A stretch of 24,016 bases of DNA from JBFELU01 sp041572755 (lineage in GTDB: Bacteria; Actinomycetota; Acidimicrobiia; Spongiisociales; UBA11373), in NCBI GenBank assembly GCA_041572755.1, contig JBFFRY010000032.1, positions 1 through 24,016 of the forward strand, written 5' to 3'. The position numbers were made by a program, and so were the translations under genes. This document shows positions 14,234 to 23,407 of the stretch, one piece after another. The first letter of the stretch is position 1. Every line of letters begins with the position of its first letter. Under the pieces are notes generated by a model. That model worked only from the letters and a program-made list of their open reading frames with translations. It was not told the DNA's origin and made no database searches.

Positions 14234-14968
14234 GTGCCCACCTACCGAATCGTGATCGCCTACGACGGATCGGGGTTCTCCGGCTATGCCGCCAACCCCG
14301 GTGTCAGGACGGTGCAGGCGGAGCTCGAGGCGGTCCTCGCCACGGTGACCGGCCGGGCGGTGGTCACCGTCGTGGCCGGCCGCACCGACGCCGGGGTCCA
14401 CGCCAGGGCCAACGTGGTCTCCTTCTCAGTCGGCGAGGCGATCGATCCAGATCGGTTGCAGCGGTCGATAACCGCGATGCTCGGTCCCGAGGTGGTGGCC
14501 CGCCAAGTGGTCGAGGTGTCCGACGGTTTCGATGCTCGCTTCTCGGCTTCCGCCCGACGCTACCGGTATCGGATCGACGAAGGAGAGATCCCCGACCCCA
14601 TGCTGCGCCATGTGGCCTGGCACGTGCCCCACCGCCTCGACATTGCGGCCATGAACGAGGCGGCCGCCGCCTTCGTCGGTGAGCACGACTTCGCCTCGTT
14701 GTGCCGGGCCGCCGAGGGACGGTCCACGGTGCGGATGGTGCGGTCGGCCTCATGGACACGGAGGGCTGATGGGCCGCTCTTCGACGTCACCGCCACCGCG
14801 TTCTGCCACCAGATGGTTCGGTCGATGGTGGCCCTGTGCGTGGAGGTGGGGCGGGGCCGGGTGGATGCTGCCGCCGTACCGGCGATACTCGAAGCCCGGG
14901 ATCGCAACTCCGCCAGAGGAGTCGCGCCACCCCACGGACTCATCTTGTGGGAGGTCGCCTATCCCTAG
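14234..14968 (+). CDS. truA: tRNA pseudouridine synthase A
   Basis: TruA converts uridines 38-40 in the anticodon arm of tRNAs to pseudouridine. The 244-residue protein begins MPTYRIVIAYDGSGFSGYAA. It carries the catalytic motif GRTDAGVHA with the nucleophile D52, the FDARFSASARRYRYRI segment and FCHQMVRSMVALCVEVGRGR near the C-terminus. The start is GTG at 14234 behind TACCCT. In other actinobacteria truA directly follows rplQ. Its stop shares the sequence CTAG with the stop of the convergent gene. Confidence 0.94.
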   Translation: MPTYRIVIAYDGSGFSGYAANPGVRTVQAELEAVLATVTGRAVVTVVAGRTDAGVHARANVVSFSVGEAIDPDRLQRSITAMLGPEVVARQVVEVSDGFDARFSASARRYRYRIDEGEIPDPMLRHVAWHVPHRLDIAAMNEAAAAFVGEHDFASLCRAAEGRSTVRMVRSASWTRRADGPLFDVTATAFCHQMVRSMVALCVEVGRGRVDAAAVPAILEARDRNSARGVAPPHGLILWEVAYP

Positions 14969-15726
14969 GTGACCGAGGCGACCACCTCGCGAATGAGCGT
15001 CACCAGCTCTCGATCCCCTTCGACCCGCAGCGCGGTTGCGGGGACCCGGCCCCAGGCCCACAGGTCGAGGTCCGATGCCCTTCCGGCGATCGCCGTCGTC
15101 GGTTCGCCGTGCCCACCCGGTCCGTAGGTCCAGCCGGGGCCGTGCGTTCCGGTCCCGATGTGCATCCGGCGGACGAGCCCGGTTTCGTCGAGGTGCAGCT
15201 CTACTACTCGTCCGTCGGACCGGAACTCATGGGCCGGGTCGTCGGTGTATGCGGCGGTGATCGGTCCCAGCACCTCGTCGAGCCCGTCGGCGGCCAGGTC
15301 GGGTTCGAGTGGGGTGGGTGGGCCGTGGGGGAGCTGCGCATCGGCCCGGTGCACGGCCGTCTCATGAGCCATCCTCCTGATCCAGAAGGCCACCGTCTGA
15401 TCCGGCTCGTGCCAGGTCCACGTCCGGGCCTCGGGATCGGCCGCCTCCAGCGTGTCGAGGAGGAGATCCACCCCCTCGGCGTACCAGGCGAGGAGATCCT
15501 CCGGGTGATCCGGCGGCACGGCGCGCTCGGGAGGATCCGACTCGGCGAGCGTTCGGACGATGAACTCCTTGTGGCGATGCACGACACCGAGGTGACCGAC
15601 GAGGTCGGTCACCTTCCATCCGGGGCACGACGGCACTTCGGCCGTCATGTCCTTGGCGGCGGCCCGGAACAACCGGTCGCCCTCGGTGCGAATGGCCGCC
15701 CGGAAGCGCTCCCGAGTCGGGCTCAT
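14965..15726 (-). CDS. Maleylpyruvate isomerase family (MDMPI) mycothiol-dependent protein
   Basis: The 253-residue protein has an MDMPI N-terminal, DinB-like four-helix domain (about residues 5-140) with PSCPGWKVTDLVGHLGVVHR and MAHETAVHRADAQ. H45, E122 and H126 match the metal ligands described for the mycothiol-dependent maleylpyruvate isomerase of Corynebacterium (E-x3-H spacing kept). A C-terminal domain ends RVPATALRVEGDRELVTLIR. The metabolic substrate is unknown; many actinobacterial paralogues exist. I chose the ATG at 15726, with GAGGT upstream; a GTG at 15750 would add eight residues. It is divergent from rplM and convergent with truA. Confidence 0.85.
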   Translation of the reverse strand: MSPTRERFRAAIRTEGDRLFRAAAKDMTAEVPSCPGWKVTDLVGHLGVVHRHKEFIVRTLAESDPPERAVPPDHPEDLLAWYAEGVDLLLDTLEAADPEARTWTWHEPDQTVAFWIRRMAHETAVHRADAQLPHGPPTPLEPDLAADGLDEVLGPITAAYTDDPAHEFRSDGRVVELHLDETGLVRRMHIGTGTHGPGWTYGPGGHGEPTTAIAGRASDLDLWAWGRVPATALRVEGDRELVTLIREVVASVT

Positions 15727-15748
15727 GGGTGTGACCTCATGATGCGTC

Positions 15749-15754
15749 ACGCTA
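15749..15754 (-). promoter_or_regulatory. Possible -10 box of the MDMPI gene
   Basis: On the - strand TAGCGT lies 22 nt before the ATG and would give a leader of about 16 nt. It stands back to back with the rplM promoter, so the two genes share a divergent control region of about 117 bp (15727-15843). No clear -35 was seen. Confidence 0.3.
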
Positions 15755-15766
15755 GTGGGATCGCGA

Positions 15767-15796
15767 TTGGCGGAGAGGTTCGGGGAGCGATACCAT
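15767..15796 (+). promoter_or_regulatory. Candidate promoter of rplM-rpsI-glmM
   Basis: TTGGCG (15767-15772) and TACCAT (15791-15796) are 18 bp apart. Transcription would start near 15803, right at the leader hairpin, giving a leader of about 40 nt. Confidence 0.45.
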
Positions 15797-15803
15797 ACGG
15801 ACT

Positions 15804-15822
15804 CGCCCCGCTGGTCGGGGCG
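15804..15822 (+). promoter_or_regulatory. Leader hairpin upstream of rplM
   Basis: CGCCCCG-CTGGT-CGGGGCG is a perfect 7-bp stem with a 5-base loop at the very 5' end of the predicted rplM transcript. GAGGG (15831-15835) follows as the ribosome-binding site. L13 leaders act as autoregulatory elements in some other bacteria. That role here is inference, and 5'-end stabilisation is an alternative. Confidence 0.4.
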
Positions 15823-15843
15823 CGACTTTCGAGGGATACCCCC

Positions 15844-16302
15844 ATGAAGCTGCAGAAGACGTTCACGCCGCGGCCGTCCGACATCGAACGTGCCTGGTGG
15901 ATCGTCGACGCCTCCGATCTGCCGTTGGGCAGGCTGGCTTCGGAGGTCGCCGTCGTGTTGCGGGGCAAGCACAAGCCGACTTTCGCCCCCCACGTCGACG
16001 GTGGCGATTACGTCGTGGTCGTTCACGCCGACAAGGTCGCCGTCACCGGCTCCAAGGAGACCGACAAGCGGTATTTCAGCCACTCGGGATACCCGGGCGG
16101 CCTCACCGAGAAGACGTTCGAGGAACTGCGCGAGAGCCACCCAGAGCGGATCATCGAGTCTGCGGTGCGGGGGATGCTCCCCAAGAACCGCCTTGGGCGG
16201 CGGATGGCGCGCAAGCTCAAGGTGTACCCCGGCGGCGAGCATCCCCACGGCCCCCAGAACCCGCAGCCGCTCGAGGTCAAGGCCCGAAAGGTGAATACCT
16301 GA
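15844..16302 (+). CDS. rplM: 50S ribosomal protein uL13
   Basis: uL13 is an early assembly protein of the large subunit. The 152-residue protein has RAWWIVDASDLPLGRLASEV at residues 18-37, GDYVVVVHADKVAVTGSKET, the HSGYPGG motif, and AVRGMLPKNRLGRRMARKLK, then VYPGGEHPH, all typical of the family. The ATG at 15844 has GAGGG eight bases upstream. A longer upstream in-frame extension is antisense to the MDMPI gene and is not real. The stop overlaps rpsI by one base. Confidence 0.97.
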   Translation: MKLQKTFTPRPSDIERAWWIVDASDLPLGRLASEVAVVLRGKHKPTFAPHVDGGDYVVVVHADKVAVTGSKETDKRYFSHSGYPGGLTEKTFEELRESHPERIIESAVRGMLPKNRLGRRMARKLKVYPGGEHPHGPQNPQPLEVKARKVNT

Positions 16303-16694
16303 TGCCTGCTCCGCTCGCTCAGACCGTCGGCCGCCGCAAGCGGTCCATCGCCCGGGTCCGCCTCTACGAGGGCTCCGGCACGATGTCGCTCAACGGCCGC
16401 AACCTCGAGGACTACTTCCCGAGCATGGCGCATCGGCTTCGGATCCTCGAGCCGATCCGTTCGACGGGGATGGAGGGCCGCTACGACATCAAGGCCCAGC
16501 TCGAGGGTGGCGGCGTCACCGGGCAGACCGATGCCCTGCGTCTCGGCATTGCGCGGGCGCTCGTCGAGATCGATCCCGAGCTGCGGCCCTCGCTGAAGAA
16601 GGCCGGCATGCTCACCCGTGACGCCCGGGTGGTGGAACGCAAGAAGTACGGTCTCCGCAAGGCCCGCCGGGCGCCTCAGTTCACGAAGCGCTAA
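16302..16694 (+). CDS. rpsI: 30S ribosomal protein uS9
   Basis: uS9 lies in the head of the small subunit, and its C-terminal tail reaches the P-site tRNA. The 130-residue protein has TVGRRKRSIARVRLYEGSG near the start, GGGVTGQTDALRLGIARAL in the middle and the classic C-terminal KKYGLRKARRAPQFTKR. The ATG at 16302 overlaps the rplM stop (TGATG). glmM follows after 32 bp, the same order as in mycobacteria. Confidence 0.97.
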   Translation: MPAPLAQTVGRRKRSIARVRLYEGSGTMSLNGRNLEDYFPSMAHRLRILEPIRSTGMEGRYDIKAQLEGGGVTGQTDALRLGIARALVEIDPELRPSLKKAGMLTRDARVVERKKYGLRKARRAPQFTKR

Positions 16695-16696
16695 AT

Positions 16697-16725
16697 GGGT
16701 CCGGCGGTTTGCGCCGAAGGGACCC
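16697..16725 (+). promoter_or_regulatory. Hairpin over the glmM ribosome-binding site
   Basis: Outer arms GGGTCC (16697-16702) and GGACCC (16720-16725) enclose an inner stem (GGCG with CGCC, loop GTTTG) and a GAAG bulge. The structure fills almost the whole rpsI-glmM gap. It ends one base before the glmM ATG, and its 3' arm takes up part of the AAGGG ribosome-binding site. Confidence 0.4.
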
Positions 16726-16726
16726 T

Positions 16727-18064
16727 ATGACCGCCAAGACGTTGTTCGGCACCGATGGGGTTCGGGGTCTCGCCAACGTGAGCCTGACCCCGGAGATGGT
16801 GCTCCGCCTGGCCCGCGCCGCTGCCGCCGGCCTCTCCGGGATCGCCGTGATCGGACGCGATACCCGCCGCTCCGGCCAGATGCTGGCGGCGGCGCTGCAA
16901 GCCGGATTCCACTCCGCGGGGCTGGACACTCTCGATGCCGGGATCATCCCGGTCGGAGGCCTCTCCTACCTGACCGCCGAGCGGCGGGCCGCCGTCGGGG
17001 CCATGGTGAGCGCCAGTCACAACCCGGCTGCAGACAACGGCATCAAGTTCCTCGGCCGGGACGGCGCCAAGCTCGACGACGGACACGAGGTGGCGATCGA
17101 GGCCCGCTACCGGGAGTCGGGCACCGGTATCGAACTCTCCGGGGACGACCTGGGTATCGCCACCGAGATTCCCGACGCCGTCGACCTCTACGTTGGGCAC
17201 CTGGTGCAGCAGGCCGAGTTCTCTCTCAACGGGTTGCAGGTGGCCCTCGATTGCGCCAACGGTGCCGCCTTTGCCGCTGCCCCCCGTCTCTTCGAGCGCC
17301 TCGGTGCCGAGGTGGAACTGCACGCTGCCGAGCCGAGCGGCATGAACATCAACGAGGGGTGCGGGGCGACTCACCCCGAGTTCCTGGCGTCCCGAGCCGA
17401 GGGGATGATCGGGCTGGCGTTCGACGGCGATGCCGACCGGTTGATCGCGGTCGACGAGGACGGCTTCACCTGCGACGGCGACGTGATCATGGCGATCCTC
17501 GCCCGGCACTTGCGGGGCCGGGATGCGCTGCCCGGTGACACGGTGGTGACCACCGTGATGTCCAACCTGGGCTTTCGGGTGGCGCTGCGCAAGATGGGCA
17601 TCACGCTGCTCGAAACCGAGGTCGGGGACCGGTACGTGCTCGAAAAGATGCGGGCGTCGGGTGCCGGCCTGGGCGGCGAACAGAGCGGCCACGTGATCAT
17701 CGGCAACCGGCCGGCCGGCGACGGCCTGCTGACCGCCATCAAGCTCCTCGAGGTGGTGGCCGCCACCGGTTCGCCCCTCAAGGAGCTGCGCCGGGTCATG
17801 GTTGCCTACCCGCAGGTGCTCCGCAACGTCCGGGTTCGTGTCAGGGAGCGGCTCCCCGATGCCGATGCGGTGTGGGCGGCAGTCGAGAAGCTGGAGAAGC
17901 GCCTCGGTGACGACGGTCGAATCCTGGTTCGGGCCTCGGGCACCGAGCCGGTGGTCCGGGTCATGGTCGAGGCGTCTGCCGCTGCCGACGCGGCTGCCAC
18001 CGCTGATGAGCTGGCGATGATGGTGCGCAAGGAGCTGGGCGCATCTCCGACTGAGTCGGGGTGA
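16727..18064 (+). CDS. glmM: Phosphoglucosamine mutase
   Basis: GlmM converts glucosamine-6-phosphate to glucosamine-1-phosphate for peptidoglycan precursors. The 445-residue protein starts MTAKTLFGTDGVRGLANVSL. It has the phosphoserine loop SASHNP (active Ser S97), the metal loop DGDADR (233-238), the sugar loop GGEQSGHVI and the phosphate-binding RASGTEPVVRVMVE near the end. I chose the ATG at 16727, with AAGGG five bases upstream; a TTG at 16709 would add six unconserved residues. It is the third gene of the rplM transcript, linking ribosome and cell-wall genes. It converges on tadC with a 12-bp gap. Confidence 0.96.
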   Translation: MTAKTLFGTDGVRGLANVSLTPEMVLRLARAAAAGLSGIAVIGRDTRRSGQMLAAALQAGFHSAGLDTLDAGIIPVGGLSYLTAERRAAVGAMVSASHNPAADNGIKFLGRDGAKLDDGHEVAIEARYRESGTGIELSGDDLGIATEIPDAVDLYVGHLVQQAEFSLNGLQVALDCANGAAFAAAPRLFERLGAEVELHAAEPSGMNINEGCGATHPEFLASRAEGMIGLAFDGDADRLIAVDEDGFTCDGDVIMAILARHLRGRDALPGDTVVTTVMSNLGFRVALRKMGITLLETEVGDRYVLEKMRASGAGLGGEQSGHVIIGNRPAGDGLLTAIKLLEVVAATGSPLKELRRVMVAYPQVLRNVRVRVRERLPDADAVWAAVEKLEKRLGDDGRILVRASGTEPVVRVMVEASAAADAAATADELAMMVRKELGASPTESG

Positions 18065-18070
18065 GCCCCG
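18057..18070. terminator. Weak hairpin at the glmM/tadC convergence
   Basis: CGGGG-TGAG-CCCCG is a 5-bp stem whose loop contains the glmM stop codon. It lies just before the tadC stop of the opposite strand. TCTCGTT follows on the + strand. It could serve as a small terminator for glmM and is the only structure seen in the 12-bp gap. Confidence 0.3.
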
Positions 18071-18076
18071 TCTCGT

Positions 18077-18982
18077 TCAGAGGTTCTCCATGATGCGGAT
18101 CACGGCCGGGCCGAGGAGGACCACGAAGATCGTCGGGAAGATGCAGAACGCCAGCGGGAAGAGCAGCTTCACGGGCAGCTTCATGGCCCGCTCCTCGGCG
18201 TTGTGCCGCCGGGTGAGGCGCAGCTCCTTCGACTGAACCCGCAGCACCTGGGCGATGGGCACCCCGTATTGCTCGGCCTGGCGGAGGGCGAACACGAAGT
18301 GCCGGAGCTCGGGCACGTCGGTTCGGTCGACCAGGTTGCGCAGCGCCGCCTCGCGGGACACGCCGACACGGATCTCCCCCAGCAGGACCGAGAGCTCCTC
18401 TGCCAGGGGGCCGGTTCCCGTCTCTGCAACGTAGGCGAGAGCGGCTTCGAAGCCGAGCCCGGCCTCGACGCTGATCGTGATCTGGTCGATCGCGTCCGGT
18501 ATCTGGAGCGAGATGGTGGCTTGGCGTTCACGGGCCCGCTCGTTGAGAAGCAGGTCGGGGAGGAGGTAGCCGAGGACGGGCAGGACGATGACCGGCAGGG
18601 GTCCGATGTGGCTTGTCAGCCAGAACCCTGCCGCAAGGCCGATGGCGGCCAGTGAGATCTTGGCGGCCAGGACCCGGTCCGCCGTCCAGGCCGACCCGGG
18701 ACCCACCAGCACGACCCGCCGCGTGATCGAGGCCAGCCATCCGGCCGGTGTGAAACGCCTGGCCCCCTTTGCGATGGCCCGCACCAGTGGCAGGACCGCG
18801 CGGCTCAGTGCCGGTTCCTGGAGCCTCAGCGTCCGGTGATCGGTCGTTTGGGTGGTCCCGAAGAGATGCTGCGACGTCGCTTTGGCGGTCGACTTTCCCC
18901 AGCCGGAGATTCCCCAGACGAGGAGCACGATCGAGAGGGACACGACTCCGGCGGCGGCGACGACGCTGGTGGGTACGCCCAT
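18077..18982 (-). CDS. tadC: Tad pilus inner-membrane platform protein TadC
   Basis: TadC, with TadB, forms the inner-membrane platform on which the TadA ATPase assembles Flp-type pili. The 301-residue protein has an N-terminal membrane helix (about residues 5-25), a basic loop, two helices near 103-140, a cytoplasmic T2SSF domain (about 150-265, with PDAIDQITISVEAGLGFEAA and LRQAEQYGVPIAQVLRVQS) and a final membrane segment before RIMENL. GGAGGAG lies just before the ATG at 18982. An in-frame start at 19024 would overlap the vWA-TadB gene upstream, so it was not used. It is the last gene of the operon in this window. Confidence 0.9.
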   Translation of the reverse strand: MGVPTSVVAAAGVVSLSIVLLVWGISGWGKSTAKATSQHLFGTTQTTDHRTLRLQEPALSRAVLPLVRAIAKGARRFTPAGWLASITRRVVLVGPGSAWTADRVLAAKISLAAIGLAAGFWLTSHIGPLPVIVLPVLGYLLPDLLLNERARERQATISLQIPDAIDQITISVEAGLGFEAALAYVAETGTGPLAEELSVLLGEIRVGVSREAALRNLVDRTDVPELRHFVFALRQAEQYGVPIAQVLRVQSKELRLTRRHNAEERAMKLPVKLLFPLAFCIFPTIFVVLLGPAVIRIMENL

Positions 18983-18990
18983 TGCTCCTC

Positions 18991-20897
18991 CTAGAAGACG
19001 ACGCGAACCAGCCGCCGGATCCAAAGGGTCCCGACGATCATCAACATCGTGCCCATGGCGAGAAGCACCCGGCCCACCTGGGTGGTGAACAGCAGCCCGA
19101 GGTAGTCCGGGTTGGTGACACTGATGATCCCGGCCAGGCCGAGGGGCAGCAGGATCAGCACCAGAGCTGAGACCCGGCCCTCGGCGCTCAACGCCTCGAT
19201 CTGACGGCGAATCTGCTGGCGGTCCCGGATCGTGGCGGCGATGGTGTCGATCAGCTCCGCCAGGTCACCGCCCACTTCGCGCTGGATCTTGATGGCCTGC
19301 AGGATCCAACGCAGATCTTGGCTGGCCACCCGATCGGCCATCGCTTCGAGAGACTCGATGAGATCCCGTCCCAGTCTCGTCTCGATGACGACGCGGCCGA
19401 ACTCCTCGGACGTGGGCGAAAGCGCCTCGGTTGCCACGGTGTTCATGGACTGGAGGAGGCCGTAGCCGGCCCGGAGGCTCCCGGCGATCAACTGGAGCGT
19501 GCCCTCCAGTTGGCCGGCGAAATCCCGGCGCCGGCGGTTGGTGCGCCCCGAGATGTAAATCCAGGGCGCTGCCAGGGCGAGCAGCAGGAGCACGGCACCC
19601 ACCGCCGGTCCCGCCAGCAGGAAGCCGGCGGCGAACCCGATGAGGAGCCCGGACCCGACGAGCACCAGGAACTCACCGGGGCGGAGCGTGATACCGGCGT
19701 GGTCGAGCATTCGATTGATGGTGCTCTGGCGGCGCCGTCCGCCCAGGAGGCGCTCGGTGAACGACACCGCCCTCTCGGAGACCCTGGCCAGCGCCGTCTC
19801 CCGGCGCATCGACATGCCGAGCCCCTCCCGGCCGGGGCGTCCTCTCCGTCCGGGCAGGAAGGCCGGTACGAGGAGCAGCACCAGGGCCAGGAAGATGACG
19901 GAGATGCCGATCGTGAGGACGACGGGGCTGCGCCAGGCATTGGCCCCGGCACCCACGTACGGCGCGGGTGCCGGTAGATCCGCGCGGGGAGCAAAGGTGA
20001 TCGGTGGTGGTGGCAGTGTGGTGGTCGGGGCGGTGGGGAGGTCGATGGTCGTCACCGCTGTGAACACGAGGTCTTCGTGCCGCAGGGCGATCAGCAGGAC
20101 GGCATCGTCCCAGGCTTCCGATTCGTAGGTGATCTCGTACCTTCCGACCAGCTCCGCCGCAATGTTGTCGTAGACCTGGCCCAGCGTTTCCGTGTCGACG
20201 GCGGGCACCACCGACCCGCCGGCGTACGAGACCAGCGAGGAGAGAGCGGCGGTGTCGCTTTCCTCCGTCGCCAGCGCCACCGCGTAGAGCCCCACGTCTG
20301 CTTGCCGCATCCGGGTGCCGGCCTGGGCCAGGGTGGCATCGCTCACGGTGTCCCCGCCGTCCGACAGGAGGACCACGTAGCGCAGGGCCTCCCGCTGGGA
20401 ATCGAACGCCGCCGCCGCCACCGCCAGGGCGTCGTAGAGGGCCGTCTCACCGGAACCTCGCAGGGTGCCGAGAGCGGTCACGATCTCCTCCCGGTCGGTG
20501 GTGAAGTCGACCAGCTGCCGCGGGTTCTCTCCAAAGCCGATCAAGCCGATCGACGTGGTGGGGGGCATCCGCTCGGTGAACCGCGTCGCCGCGCCCACCG
20601 CAGCAAGGAGCGGGTCGCCGGCCATGCTCCCCGACGTGTCGACCAGCAGCATCACTTCCAGCGGCTTCGTGTTCAGTTGACGGGCACGGACCGGACGTGA
20701 GGCGCCGTTCTCGGTGATCGTGAAGCCGGGCGACACGTCGATGCCCGCCACGGCCGGGGGTGCCGTCACGGTGATGGAGATCTCGGGATAGCCGCCGGTG
20801 TCGACTTCGTCGATGCGGAGGACGGCCTGCTGGGCTTGCACGGCCGTGACCGGGACGAGGAGGCTCACGATCGCAATGATCGCGAGCGCGAATCTCC

Positions 20898-20901
<4 letters not shown>
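18991..20901 (-). CDS. tadB: vWA domain fused to Tad pilus platform protein TadB
   Basis: This 636-residue protein joins two parts. Residues 1-23 are a signal peptide (MRRFALAIIAIVSLLVPVTA, then VQA). A von Willebrand A domain follows (about 80-260) with a complete MIDAS: DTSGS at 88-92, T153 and D181 in LLSDGGD. A Thr/Pro-rich linker (289-314) leads to a membrane helix (about 326-349), a basic cytoplasmic stretch, two helices (411-450), a T2SSF domain (about 463-575) and two final helices. The second half is TadB, partner of TadC. The predicted topology puts the vWA domain outside and T2SSF inside. The start is GTG at 20901, overlapping the tadA stop as GTGA. A longer upstream reading in this frame lies inside tadA and was rejected. 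Confidence 0.88.
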
Positions 20902-22246
<1,345 letters not shown>

Positions 22247-22250
<4 letters not shown>

Positions 22251-23407
22251 GGCGCTTCTCCCGTCGTCAGGGCGGGTGCCGCTATCTGCAGCTCGGCCGC
22301 CAGCCTCGTGATGCGTCGCGCGAACTGGGAGCGAGGCCGACTCAGCAGGATCGGTCTGCCTTCGTTGACCGATATCGGGATGTGGCGCGAGCTGGGCAGC
22401 GCCAGATCCACGGGCACCCCGGCGGCGGCTGTCACCTCGTCCAACTGGAGGCCGACTCGCGAGTCGGCCCGATTGAGTACGAGGTGGCGGTTGTGGTCGA
22501 CGATGCCGAGACGGTCGATCAACTCGAGGGCCTTGCGCACATTGATGATGCTGGGGACGTCCATGTCCGATACGAAGACCAGATCCGAGGCGTGTTCCAT
22601 CACCGAGTAGGTGTGGTCGCCGAATCCGCCGGCCGTGTCGACGATCACATAGGGGAACTCTGTGGTCAGGAGGTCGATGATGGCCGTCGCGGCTTCGGGG
22701 GAGATGTCGTCCGCCTCGGTGGGGTCGTCCGGCGAGCAGAGCGCAAACACATTGGCCGGGTGGGCCGTGAGGAACACCTTGAGCGCGGTGATGTCCAGGT
22801 CGGGCATGGCCGCGGCGGCATCGGTGATCGTGTGCTCGGGAGTCAGCATCAGCACGTGGGCGACGTCCCCGAACGCCAGGTCGAGATCGACGATTGCCAC
22901 CTTCTCCTGTGTTCCATGGGCGAGCGCCAGCGCCAGGTTGACGGCGACCACGGTCTTGCCGACGCCCCCCTTGGGGGAGGAAATGACGATCACCCTGTGG
23001 GCATAGCTGCGGCCGGCGGCGAGGGACCGAATGCGCTGCGAGTTGTCCAGGGCGGATTCGAGCGCCTGGTGCACCTCGTCGAGGGGCGCGTCCGGGTCCA
23101 CGACGGCCCGCACCCCGGCCTCGAGAGCTCGGCGCCACGTGTCGTCATCGGGCCGGGTGGCGAGAACGACCGTCACTGCCGGCGCCACCCGTGCCAGCTT
23201 CGCCGCGGTTTCGAGCGCCACCGCCTGGTCCAGTTCGGGACCGAGGAGCAGCACGTCGGGGTTGCGTGCCGCGATGGCTTCGACACCACCGAGCGCGGTC
23301 ACCGCTCCGGGCCACTCTTGGATGTGGAGGTCGTGGAAGCTGCGAGCGGCGTTCTCCACCTGGGACCCGAATTCGGAACCCATGCCGGTGGTGAGGAGCC
23401 GTCTCAT
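22247..23407 (-). CDS. cpaE: Tad pilus localisation ATPase CpaE/TadZ
   Basis: CpaE/TadZ is a ParA/MinD-like ATPase that places the Tad machinery at its cellular site. The 386-residue protein has a receiver-like N-terminal domain (about 1-120, PDVLLLGPELDQAVALETAA, without a clear phospho-Asp site). A deviant Walker A follows, SPKGGVGKT (144-152), with the signature lysine K146. Then come VAIVDLDLAFGDVAHVL, the VIVDTAGGFGDHTYSVMEHA region and the C-terminal LPSSRHIPISVNEGRPIL typical of the family. The ATG at 23407 overlaps the cpaB stop as ATGA. Upstream in-frame starts fall inside cpaB. Confidence 0.93.

Noticed and set aside
14836..15843. Upstream extension of the rplM frame
   Set aside because: It runs antisense to the MDMPI gene and has no similarity to uL13. 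The ATG at 15844 has a ribosome-binding site and gives the standard protein.
22251..23138. N-terminal extension of the tadA frame inside cpaE
   Set aside because: It is an alternative-frame reading of cpaE. The ATG at 22250 gives a normal TadA length and a 4-bp overlap.
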